From: Septoria linicola
Taxonomy: Eukaryota; Ascomycota; Dothideomycetes; Mycosphaerellales; Mycosphaerellaceae
Direction of reading: 5' to 3'
Assembly (NCBI GenBank): GCA_024114885.1
Contig: CP099429.1
Coordinates: 1,178,001 to 1,242,000 of the forward strand
Length of the DNA stretch: 64,000 bases
Below are positions 44,401 through 53,020 of the stretch, piece by piece; within the stretch, counting starts at the first letter, position 1, and each line of letters begins with the position of its first letter. A program made the position numbers and the translations under genes. The notes under the pieces were generated by a model that saw only the letters and a program-made list of their open reading frames with translations, searched no databases and was not told the DNA's origin.

Positions 44401-44928
44401 AGTAATGTTCAGGTTGGGATACAAGGCAGGTGGATAACCCTTGCCAGAATCACCTAGGAAGCTTGAACTTCCATCGTCATTGTTCCATGGCAGTCGAACA
44501 CGAACACCACTCCCTGTTCCATTGAGGACACTTGAGGTTCCCGCAAAGCCAGAAGTGTTCCTGGAGTACACTTGAGCCTGGAGGACTAGAGGTTCGGTGA
44601 GCGGGCCTACAGTTCCGAGAGTTGCCTCCAAATCGTCACGCGCATCCATCCAATTCTCTCTGGTAACATTGACACCGCTGTTGTATCTGCTCAGGGATTG
44701 CTGTATGATAGTCCGAGTCGTGAGGAATGTTGCAGCTGTCTGCATAAGCTCCAGATTGAATGCGATCTGCGCGGCCTTGAGCACTGCAGTTGTTCTCAAC
44801 CTTGCAGCTGTTATGTTGAGAACGAAATCATGATTGGTGATCCAGGTCGCGATAGCCAGAACGGCCAACCCTACCACAGAAGAGAATACGAGGAGAAGAG
44901 CAAGCTGCTGCCGGATAGAGATGCGCAT
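41494..44928 (-). CDS. SLN1: Sln1-type hybrid histidine kinase (osmosensor)
   Basis: Single exon, 1144 aa, starting at the ATG at 44928 (the frame runs on to a TTG at 44997, not a start). Residues 1-10 are MRISIRQQLA, TM1 about 9-28, a large extracellular domain rich in N-glycosylation sites to about 378, and TM2 about 383-404. A HAMP-like linker and coiled coil (KLEDRVRQRTIELEHSKKAAEA) run to about 545. The kinase has H559 (NVSHELRTPLNGILG), N-box NLTSNALKF about 687, DTGEGI about 776 and GTGLGLSI about 806. The receiver has RILVAEDNKVNQ about 939, phospho-acceptor D1015 and K1065. This is the group VI fungal kinase feeding the Ypd1-Ssk1-Hog1 pathway at the plasma membrane. All catalytic residues are present. 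Confidence 0.95.
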   Translation of the reverse strand: MRISIRQQLALLLVFSSVVGLAVLAIATWITNHDFVLNITAARLRTTAVLKAAQIAFNLELMQTAATFLTTRTIIQQSLSRYNSGVNVTRENWMDARDDLEATLGTVGPLTEPLVLQAQVYSRNTSGFAGTSSVLNGTGSGVRVRLPWNNDDGSSSFLGDSGKGYPPALYPNLNITSTSNDTGTTYTAVYEGESLGMASTLILGPLSINDTFSLLSLTLPMVNNTKDDDILGWVTVVTDARLIRLVQQDQRGLGDTGQTLLLGPTNTTNHFRNGIIGNVEAASNAEVRYLLPLDISAEARHPQHVAGTSNPPFPARAYPAVERALVEDNRGIDDVSSILRTHNEADKEVSIGYSVVPSNLVDWTVVVEQARSEVWEPINRLRTIILACLFAVMGFWMIMSFPLAHWAVLPIIRLRAATEQTIDPPQNPNSSSGSSDDSRSCTNGDAKSSYSRSLHGRREGFVETIARWRGKRRGGLHIEQRDDQRFRIPGKVPEKKKIWVKDEMTDLIKTFNIMADELYDQYSKLEDRVRQRTIELEHSKKAAEAANESKTLFVANVSHELRTPLNGILGMCAVCMEESDTSKLKQSLGIIYKSGDLLLRTLTDLLTFSTNQVGHQVLKLDEKEFYLRDLESQIAAIFGEMAKERKINLSVVFEDMPMEKYASPDETRLKDIAIFGDIHRILQIVINLTSNALKFTPADGYVTITLRALAEVPPRRQSVHGKVQFPDEPRDRRAHPGASPDEKGTANFINPREVPQERAPSPPPGHDMFIELEVRDTGEGIVEEYQRTIFEPFVQGDAGLSRKHSGTGLGLSICSQLASLMRGSISLKSKVGSGSTFTAKLPLRRIAGTISARSSLSRKSSRVVSVIDELPSQRVPTMASMTVHHPRSSPYTTTAAAVPSSVGPPPHTSTPSSQARAIGKAGKDIKADKEAQHDFSKVRILVAEDNKVNQEVILRMLKLEKIFDVTIAGDGQEAFDLVKSNTSPTYSTADYMENDSSSSASLSPMRSPYDLIFMDVQMPRMDGISSTRLIREHGYTGPVVALTAYAEQANVDSCYAAGCDYFLSKPIKRPLLRKVLTDYCSPPPSAGKHDVDQVEREQTESAGATTSTEHMPSLILGQAQAGIEMISLGGKQPGYAEDKDAQKD

Positions 44929-47900
44929 GGCGCGATGGCCGATATCATTAAGGTGTGAGCGAGAGGTCGGCGGGTGCAGGTGGGTTGCGGTCCCCAATCC
45001 TCATCTTCAGCAGCACCGATGAGATGAATCTGCAGACAGGCTCGCATACATTTTGCAGCACGGCGGACTGCTGTGCTTCCGAGCTGCGTTCTTGAGATGC
45101 CGCTGACAGGCACTTCAACGTGGCTGCGCACGCCGAGTCTTCCCGTGTAATCTTTCGAACTACACACTAGGTTCCGTTCGAGTGCAATCCTTTGGGCTCT
45201 GGCCGTAAGAGCAACGCGTCTTCCAGCTGTTCAAAGTTCCTTGAGCGTAGTTCCGGGCAGTATAGACCCTCTTCTCGATGTATGTGCTGAAAAGGATGCA
45301 GGTTTTCGAGGAAGACCGTGTCGCCAAGCGTGGCCGAGTGGTTACGAAGCTAATAAGGTTCGTTTCTTTCACCATCGATCGGAGACATACTAAAAGTGCT
45401 ACTGCCATTAGCAGCAGATGTTAGTTCTACTTTGAATCGAGGAACACGCTATGCTCCGCACGAGGATGAATTCACCGCCATATGGCTCCACAGCCTCTGA
45501 GCAGACGTACAGTATGCTGGTGTCTCCATGTCATGTGCTGTGGCCCTATCGACGAAAGGCGGGCGGAAGTCCAGACCGACCCCTTGGCGAGCCCTCGTTT
45601 GAGTTCCGAGGAGGGCTCGTGATTCGGCAGGTGCGATCACTGTGCGATGTCTCGCACTTCGCGTCTCCTCGACCCACGCGTCGCTTGTTCTCCCACATGT
45701 CAAGACTCTTCTTCACTGACCACGATATTATGGAGCTGCACAGGGCGACACAGAAAGACGATACATATATCCGACCTGCTGGAGCAATCTATGCTCGTCA
45801 GACCTTGGCCTCTCAGATGTGTAGATGCCTGTCTGGTGCAAAGCCTGAGCATGCTATGCCCTGCTCAGGACAGTGTTTGGATGCACAGTGCATGAAATGA
45901 CAGCCGATAAGCATCAAGCAAGCACCCTGCATCATCGGTACATAAAATCGTGCAGTTGCGAAAGACTACAGGGAGCGCGACCTGCATTCAGCAACGCTAA
46001 CAACCTTCGCGGTTTACTGGATTGTCGAACGACATGCTAGACATGGCAATCTGACTTCCTTCTTAAAGACGTTCTAGACGAAGCTGCGGACTTCTGGTCT
46101 GCTTGCTAGGCTTGAACACGTGGAGTAGGTTGCCTACCAGCTGCTCCACCCTTTTGTCCAGAGACAATGCTTCAAGTCTATAGCGGCCAAAGATATGGTC
46201 GTCAACTGCCCATCCTTGGCACCTCGTTATCTCATGCCCTTTCCACAGACCCCAGGCAGTGGACTTGTCTCTTCACGAATTTTGGCGTGTATCCGGATCA
46301 GCATGCCTTCAAAAGGACGAACTACATCAAATTAATCACTCATTACCAGCAGGCGCGGCCCCCGGACTCACTGTCTGCAGAACGGTGTGGCAAGACAGCT
46401 CAACTGTGTTTCCTGCGAAAGTGTTCTATACCACGGCCGACGACAAAAGCCACAACAGGGTACTTACCAGGACTGTTCGCTCTGACGGGTGTAGTGGTTT
46501 TGCTGGTCGATTCCGGTGCTTGCTTCCGTATACTCTTCCATGACTGTGGCAGCTCGCTCGTCACTTCTTGCGCCATCGCACCAGTACGCCCAATCGGCAA
46601 ACACGCATCGCTTTGCTCCATCTGCACGACAATACCAGCAGCCCGCGCCATCTTCAGGACCAGAGCTGTATGCTGAGTCCGTAAAGCCACGATCCTGCCG
46701 GTTCACGATCTCCGGCTTGGAAAGTTCGTGAAGGGTGTTCGACTTGGACCCGGAAATTGCTCTGTTTTGAACAGTCCGAAAGAGCTGCAACAGCTGTGTG
46801 AGATAACATGCGTCAGCGCCCGCCTGTTGATGATACGCTTGAGGACTGACGCTCGTTTTCAGCCCTATGCGTGGGCTGGAGGAGGTGCACATCCTACTCT
46901 TCTGCTGCATCCCGACAACGCACCAGCTTTCGCGTTACGACGCATGATGCGGACTGTTATCTTGGGACTCGTAAGCAGTCCGAATTTCCTGCACTTTGCA
47001 GAAGCCCACCCATACCCATCGTGGTGGTCACTTCATCATGACTGTCGAGACTAGTACGCTCGTGGACACTATCAGCGACAGAAGCGGTATACAGCATCTG
47101 AGTCTAGGCAATACTGAGGGAGACGGCATGGTCTCGTCGAGCTGACATGTCGGTGATCGACATGTCGTTCCTCAGAAGCCATGTGTGCCGGAAGATTGTT
47201 GATCCTACAGAGCGAGACCCTGGCAGGGGTGTCTCGGGCAGTTGGGAGACAGCGACAGAGTGCAACGTCCAGCTTCCTCGATGTTCTCGGACGGTTGCTC
47301 TCTTGAACGGCACTTTAAGCATGGCAGATCGTGTCCCGTCTCTGCGTATTGAGTGCGGCCAGTCTACCAGCTGAGCATCCCATTCGATCGTGGTAAACGT
47401 CAAATATACACAATCAGCTCATAGGTTTACATGTGCGCTTGGTAAGCAAGACGCATTGTTCCCGATGCGACTGTGAAGAACGTGAGCCGCTTCTGCAACG
47501 ACATTGGTACAGTCGCCATGTGTCCGGTGGTTGCCGAGGTTTCTCATGCTTCTCGAACCTGGATCTTGTTAAGGAAAAGCGGGTGCGTACGCTCTGCGGT
47601 ATCACGAAGTCCTCCACTATTGACCCAGCTCGTCCGATGGCTTTCTCAAGCTGGGTAAAACGGCTGACGAGCGGAGATACGTAGCGATCGTTCACATGGC
47701 GTCAGATCCGGCGGCTGTTCTATGGTTCGTCGTGTAGTCGGAGCCCACTACTGGTCAAATAACCACTGTCGATGCTACCAAGCGCTTCTCAGCGTGCGCA
47801 CTCGAGACTTTGCAAGGCAAACTGTAGCGAAGATACATGAAGTTCCTCTGCGTTTCTGCGTGGGCGCATTGAGATTGACCCTACTTGTACTAAGCGTACA

Positions 47901-48541
47901 ACGGGGCCCATGAGGCCAGCGTGCAACTGGTAGAGCGGACTCCGTCCTGCCTGAAAAAGTGCATCTGGTCAAGCGAGGAGTTGGTGGAGCCCTATTATGG
48001 TTACTCTGCGCGCGGTGTTCAACCATCAAAAAGGGTGCCACTCGTAGGCGACTGTCGGAAGAGAACCACCTTGTGCGGAAGTCGAGCCGATGCCGTACTC
48101 CTGCAGTCTGACTTGAAGCTCGCATGGCAAACCTAGATACGTCCTCTTCCCTGCTTTCAACCCATGACAAGCTCATTCGCCGGTTCTGCCAGCCAGAGAA
48201 CGATTGACTTTTGTCGTCGAGCAAGCATGCAGCGAGTCACATGTCGTCCGTGCAATCACAACTGCGGTGTTCCAGAGAAGTGAAGCCGACCAGCAAACTC
48301 TATATGTATATGCCTATAGCATCGGGTAATCTGCGGTGCTTAAGCTCCACTTACCCAACAATGCCCACCTCACCTCGAATACCTCTTGCCTCTCAGCAAC
48401 CCAGACTTCAATTTTCGGACGAATTGACAACAGCGGAAGAAGAAACGAGGCAAATACCGAGACGATTCTCGGTACCTGTGGCGGCGCACGAACGCATGAA
48501 ACCGACCGATAAGCATACATTCTTCCATCTCGTCAGAAGCG
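44929..48541. other. Gene-poor 3.6 kb
   Basis: Many short overlapping frames on both strands, the best being 45451..45900 plus (149 codons) and 46464..46910 minus (148 codons). Neither has a domain, signal peptide or splice structure I trust. A box resembling a tRNA D-arm (TGGCCGAGTGG near 45331) has no matching downstream T-arm. An ATG-started frame at 48361..48558 overlaps the start of the next gene and may be an upstream ORF. Confidence 0.4.
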
Positions 48542-48558
48542 ATGGGCCTCATCAGTGA
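48361..48558 (+). promoter_or_regulatory. Possible upstream ORF overlapping the seven-helix gene start
   Basis: A 65-codon ATG frame with protein-like composition (LQFSDELTTAEEETRQIPRR) ends at 48558, 17 bases past the ATG of the main frame at 48542 and in another phase. If transcribed it would compete with the main start. It may alternatively be an exon I could not splice in frame. Confidence 0.3.
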
Positions 48559-49877
48559 ACACGCAATCGTCAGGACACGCTTTGTGCTAAGCGTTGAAGT
48601 AGTGTCATTGACACTATCGCTGGTGGCCATTACGCTTATATGTTTCTTTATCTGGGAGCGCCTTAAAGATACACAAGTCAAGCACCACTCGATTGCCAGT
48701 GTAACTTGCCTTCTAGTACGTTCCAGGCTGCATATTTCGACACCTCAATGCTGAAACAACAGTGTACAGAGCTATGCCTCCTCGCTTCTCTTCATTGTAG
48801 CGGTCACTAGCCTCACACACCTTCGCCTCGAGCCAACGCACTCTGTGTGTGACGCCATAGTGGTCGTCTGTACGTAGTCAGCTGTCTGGGAACAACGGAC
48901 TTGAGGGCCCTCTGCTGACGACCTGTTTAAGGTATCACTCTGCACAGCATCTCGAAGATAGCCGAGTTCCTCTTCTTGATCGAAAGGCTCTACATCATTT
49001 CCTGGACGAGCAAGCCTCGCCACCGGTCACTGCAATACATACTCGGCTGTGGTCTTCTCATCTTGCCATATACCGCTTTTACTGGTGCAACGATATACTT
49101 GTGCGCCTACATTTCGCCCGCAATCCGTCGACAATAGCACTAACAGCACCACAGCCGCTATGCAAACACCTTCGGCACAAACATCTGTGTCATCGGAATA
49201 CAATTCGCCGCGATCATGGCCATCATGTCCGGTGAAGTGGCAGCACAGATATACCTGACGTTACGCTTCCTCGGGCCGCTGTTCACAGTGCACCGAAGCA
49301 TCAAAGGCCTCGTCCAGCCTCTTCGACAAATGATCCGCCGGACGTGTATCGCCAGCGCAATCACGCTAGCCTTCAACATCGCGGCTAGCATCTCGATCGC
49401 TATATGGCAAGGGACGGAACCTGCGTGAGTAGACACCATATCTTCGCGAGACTTGACGATGTGGCTCACCGGGCGTGCTCCAGATATCTATGCTGCCTCA
49501 GCTGCAAAGCAAACGGTAACCTCCCTCCCTGTACTACCCCATCCTCTTCTCCATTCCCTCAAAGCGCTCATCTACTCCCTCTCTCTCCAGTCCTCGTAGC
49601 ATCCTGCATGCTCTACTGGATGTCCCGACCCATCCAATCCTCCTCACGCACTCCTAGCAGCGGCCAACAACACCTCGGCATCGGCTTCGATGGCAGCGCT
49701 CTCGCTCTACCACACGATTCCTCTTTCGTTCGCCCGCCCTTGCAATCAGGCAGAGAGGTGGACATCAAAGAGATGCTGGCTTTCTACAAGTATAGTCCGA
49801 CTGTGGTCACGACGACACCAATGGCAGAGATCACAGAAGAGTGGCCCGCAGAGGTGCGGCAGATCCAAGAAGCTTGA
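48542..49877 (+). CDS. Seven-helix integral membrane protein, six exons
   Basis: Exons 48542..48700, 48770..48869, 48932..49100, 49155..49424, 49484..49515 and 49591..49877, with introns of 54-75 bp, total 338 aa. Hydrophobic segments in order: about 14-38 (VVSLTLSLVAITLICFFIW), 55-70, 78-110 (AIVVV|CITLHSISKIAEFLFLIERL), 122-143 (YILGCGLLILPYTAFTGATIY), 153-185 (ICVIGIQFAAIMAIMSGEVAAQIYL), about 207-228 (IASAITLAFNIAASISIAIW) and about 235-252. A hydrophilic Ser/Pro tail of about 85 residues follows, ending TEEWPAEVRQIQEA. Seven helices with a short N-terminus and polar tail look receptor-like, but I see no known GPCR motif, so the class is open. Every splice keeps a hydrophobic run in phase, which supports the model. 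Confidence 0.65.
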
Positions 49878-49930
49878 AGAACGATGTTCTGGCGAGGACG
49901 CACTGCTAGTATGCGAGGTCTAAGACAGGG

Positions 49931-49963
49931 GAAGAAGAAGAAGAAGAAGAAGAAGAAGAAGAA
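49931..49963 (+). repeat. (GAA)11 microsatellite
   Basis: Eleven perfect GAA units 50 bases after the seven-helix gene, probably in its 3' UTR. It is the inverse complement of the larger TTC tract 240 bases to the right. Confidence 0.95.
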
Positions 49964-50174
49964 CAGAGAACGAGAAGGAAAAGCAGAGGACCAAGGATGC
50001 GCAGAGACGACAAAACTCATCACCTCCAGAGACAACAACCAAGCAGAACTGGAAGCCCAGATCCGCAATGCCAGGAGAAGTCCCTAGCTCACCTTTCGCC
50101 TCTGCCCAGCCATCCAGCAACTCCGACCAAAGGTAAAGCCAAGCAGTAGCGAACCCCCAAACCAACACTACCAG

Positions 50175-50192
50175 CAAAGAAAGAAAGAAAGA
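50175..50192 (+). repeat. (AAAG)n microsatellite
   Basis: About four AAAG units (aaagaaagaaagaaagaa) lie between the GAA and TTC tracts. Confidence 0.9.
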
Positions 50193-50203
50193 ACACAGTG
50201 GCG

Positions 50204-50269
50204 TTCTTCTTCTTCTTCTTCTTCTTCTTCTTCTTCTTCTTCTTCTTCTTCTTCTTCTTCTTCTTCTTC
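50204..50269 (+). repeat. (TTC)22 microsatellite
   Basis: Twenty-two perfect TTC units. With the (GAA)11 tract at 49931 it forms an imperfect inverted repeat with a 240-base loop. Long GAA/TTC tracts are known to form triplex (H-DNA) structures. Confidence 0.95.
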
Positions 50270-50567
50270 CTACTATTCACATAGTCTGAGTGAGGTCTCG
50301 TAGGGGCAGGGAAGGAGGGCAGATGTATTCATCGCCACTGGGCCCGGCTAGACTTGTTTCTACAATTGGGTGGTATTTGTGGTGATGGTGAGGGAAGGGG
50401 ACGCAGCAATGTAGATACTCATTCCTATGCCGGGTGGAGGAGAGAAAAGAGAGAGTGGTGGAAAGGGGTGGGGGAAAGAGGGTCACGAAGACAGATGGAT
50501 GTTCGAAATGCTTTCTTAATGCTCTACTTCGACTGCTGACAAGCGAGCACGAGCACGGTCACGCCCT

Positions 50568-52628
50568 CTAAGGCACTCCGAGGCCATTTATCTCGCCCTG
50601 CTCGTTCTGCTGCTTGCCCGCAACAGAATAGCTGGCGCGCCATCGCATTTTGACGCTTGTGCCTTTCCCGCGTTCTGCGCCTTGTAAGCGGATTGTCTGT
50701 GTGATGCCGTTTTGTTGGTTGGGTGCGAGGTTTCGCCCGGATTGGGGTTCGAGTTTGAGCGAGAGACCCTGCGGAAATTGTGTTAGTGGTGTGTATCGTT
50801 GATGATAATTTGGAAGGAATCGTACCTTTGTGACAGCCAGCTGGAACGTCAGGTCCGCGACGGGCTGTGCAGTAGCGTTCGATATCCGGCTCTGGATCAG
50901 CAGCTCGGAGTCGCTCGAACGAGAGACGGCGAAGACAGTCTTGACGGAGCTGCTCGTTACCGTAATTTCTGTGGGCTGATCGGGCAACGCTGAGCTGAAT
51001 TCCCACTCGTCGTCGTGTGCTGAAGCTGCAGCTGCCGGCGCTGATGCGCCATTGCTGCTGTCCATTCCTAGCAGATCGAGACCAGTCGATGATGGGGCAG
51101 GAGCTTTTGATGGGGCATGCTGGAAGGGAGATGCTTGCCGGGGCGGCGTTGCTAAAGCGGCAAAAGGATCCGACTTCTTCGGCTGGTGTTGTTGCAAAGA
51201 TGCGGGTATGGGTGTTGCAGATTTCGAAGGTGGCTGTGAGCTCGAGGGAAATGAGCTGAAGAGGTTGAAGGAGGATTGCTGTGCTTGAGCAGGTGCTGCT
51301 TGTGCGGGCGAGGCTTTTGGTTGTGTATTGAAGATGGAGTTGGACGCTTGCGGTTGGTTGAATTGTGCCATAATGTCGACATTGCCATTGGACGCTCCAC
51401 CCAGAGAAATGCCTCCGCCCGGTCCATAGTTGCCATCTCCCATGTTCAGTCCTAGCAAGTCGTCTTCGAGGGCATTTCCCACCTGTTTTGGAGCAGCGGG
51501 TGTGGTCGATGGTTGTGGTTGCGCAGATTGCTCTGCAGGAGCGGCATCATCTGCACCTCCAAAATCGATCAAGGACAGTTCGCCGCCTCCCCCCTGCTTC
51601 ACACCAGCTCCACTGACGCCAAGTGTGCCCTTGGGTATCGCATTGGCGCCCTCGACGTCACCCTTTTTGATGAGCTTGTAGCGCTCAATCGTCCTGTGTA
51701 TTGAATCATTGATTTCGAATAGCTTTGCAACCGCCTCATGGTCATCGCTTTCCTGCTCGCACATCTTCTGGATCTTGGGGTGTGCACTCGCGAGGGCATT
51801 TGCCAGCTCCTCGAAGACGTCTCCCTCCTGCACCTTCTCGCCCGGGTTGACGCCCTGCATCATTTCCTCCAACAGTTTGGCCTTTTGCTGGATCCTGCCC
51901 ACTTCCTCGGCCGCCTTTGCTCGATAGTCGGTTTTGTGCCTTGTGTCGTATCCCGCCATGACCTTCATCAGCTTGTTCGCTTCTTGCAGATCATGCGGCG
52001 TCCCTCTGCGGATCAGCTCCTGCAGCTTGGCACTCTGGGCGGCCTGCTCCTCTGCCTCCATCTCCTCGACACTCTTGAGGTTGTCACTCGGGTTGAGCAC
52101 GGCAGCATCTTCGCGACTAATTTGCGGGAACTGATAGCCCTTGTAGTGCAGCAGACGGTGCATGTCGCGGATGAAGCCCAAGTCCTCCTTGTACTTGCTG
52201 GTCTCGCAGATGGTGCGCCGCCATTCCTCAATCAGCTCGAGGATGCGGTTCTGCACCCTCGTGGTCCGAATGGGCGGTCGTTCGGGAAAGCGGCGCACCA
52301 GTTCATTGAGGAACTCCTTGGTGGAAATTTGCAGGTGGAAGGGATAGCCACAGTTTTTGACGCAAATGTCCAGCAGCGACAGGGCCAGCAGCGACACATT
52401 GGGATTGCGGTGGTTGATGTACTTGCAGATGTCGACTGCTGCTTCTCGTGGAGCTCCACCCTTTTTCGCGTTGACCAAGTCGGCAATCTCGAGACAAAGT
52501 GCGAGGTTGGGCTCGAAGTTCTCGGGCGAGCATGCCTGCTGGATGTATCGCTGCAGCGGTGTGGCAGCGGGCTCGGTGGGATATGCGAAGCGGTCGCGGG
52601 CGGCGTAGCGGGCAGATGCTGCCTCCAT
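50568..52628 (-). CDS. GGA-type Golgi clathrin adaptor (VHS-GAT-GAE)
   Basis: Exons 50826..52628 and 50768..50568 (minus) give 667 aa. The 57-bp intron (GTACGA..CGCAG with CACTAAC branch) is a multiple of three and has no stop, so reading through would add 19 residues in the middle of the GAE domain; removing it restores LAVTK|GLSLKLEPQSG. Residues about 20-160 are the VHS domain (YIQQACSPENFEPNLALCLEIADLVNAK) and about 180-320 the GAT helices (ANKLMKVMAGYDTRHKTDYRAKAAEEVGRIQQKAKLLEEMM). A Gln/Pro/Ser hinge has clathrin-type DDLLGLNM and GLDLLGM boxes, and about 550-667 is the GAE domain. Role: Arf-dependent cargo sorting from the trans-Golgi to endosomes. Divergent with TSR3 over 392 bp. Confidence 0.93.
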   Translation of the reverse strand: MEAASARYAARDRFAYPTEPAATPLQRYIQQACSPENFEPNLALCLEIADLVNAKKGGAPREAAVDICKYINHRNPNVSLLALSLLDICVKNCGYPFHLQISTKEFLNELVRRFPERPPIRTTRVQNRILELIEEWRRTICETSKYKEDLGFIRDMHRLLHYKGYQFPQISREDAAVLNPSDNLKSVEEMEAEEQAAQSAKLQELIRRGTPHDLQEANKLMKVMAGYDTRHKTDYRAKAAEEVGRIQQKAKLLEEMMQGVNPGEKVQEGDVFEELANALASAHPKIQKMCEQESDDHEAVAKLFEINDSIHRTIERYKLIKKGDVEGANAIPKGTLGVSGAGVKQGGGGELSLIDFGGADDAAPAEQSAQPQPSTTPAAPKQVGNALEDDLLGLNMGDGNYGPGGGISLGGASNGNVDIMAQFNQPQASNSIFNTQPKASPAQAAPAQAQQSSFNLFSSFPSSSQPPSKSATPIPASLQQHQPKKSDPFAALATPPRQASPFQHAPSKAPAPSSTGLDLLGMDSSNGASAPAAAASAHDDEWEFSSALPDQPTEITVTSSSVKTVFAVSRSSDSELLIQSRISNATAQPVADLTFQLAVTKVRFLPNYHQRYTPLTQFPQGLSLKLEPQSGRNLAPNQQNGITQTIRLQGAERGKGTSVKMRWRASYSVAGKQQNEQGEINGLGVP

Positions 52629-53020
52629 GGTCGATGACAGTAAGAGTGAGGCTCAATGCCTCGGCAATGCTGCTCCCTCAGCACGTCTGCAGCTTAATTA
52701 TGAAAGACAGACTACTTTTGTCAATTTTCAGCTGTGGAATTGGTGGTATCGCGGGTGGCCTCTCAGCCACGTTGTGACACCCTTTGGAGAACGAGGGACA
52801 CACCTCACCCACGGTACGGACCGAAGAGCTGGCTGGCTGGCTGCAGAGACGTGACGTCGTCATTGCTGGAAATGTCACGGTCACTTTCATGTGAAGACTT
52901 ATCAATATCACCAACTATCATCTTCCTCTTGCCACTTCTCGGGCACCACGCACCATAACAACGACTGCCCACCATATCGTACAGTCTACACAACACCCTG
53001 GCGCAAGAGAAAAAGTGAAC
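52629..53020. promoter_or_regulatory. Bidirectional promoter GGA / TSR3
   Basis: 392 bases between opposed start codons. It contains a TGACGTCGTCA palindrome-like CRE/ATF half (gtgacgtcgtc at about 52851-52861), a plausible bZIP site, and a pyrimidine tract before TSR3. Confidence 0.55.

Noticed and set aside
45318..45375. tRNA-like A-box (TGGCCGAGTGG) followed by GGTTCG
   Set aside because: The spacing between the boxes is too short for a Ser/Leu tRNA and no acceptor stem or anticodon arm can be folded.
47925..47965. D-arm-like GGTAGAGCG sequence
   Set aside because: No T-arm or acceptor pairing within 90 bases.
51738..52637. 299-codon plus-strand frame inside GGA
   Set aside because: It is antisense to the conserved VHS-GAT region, which explains its openness.
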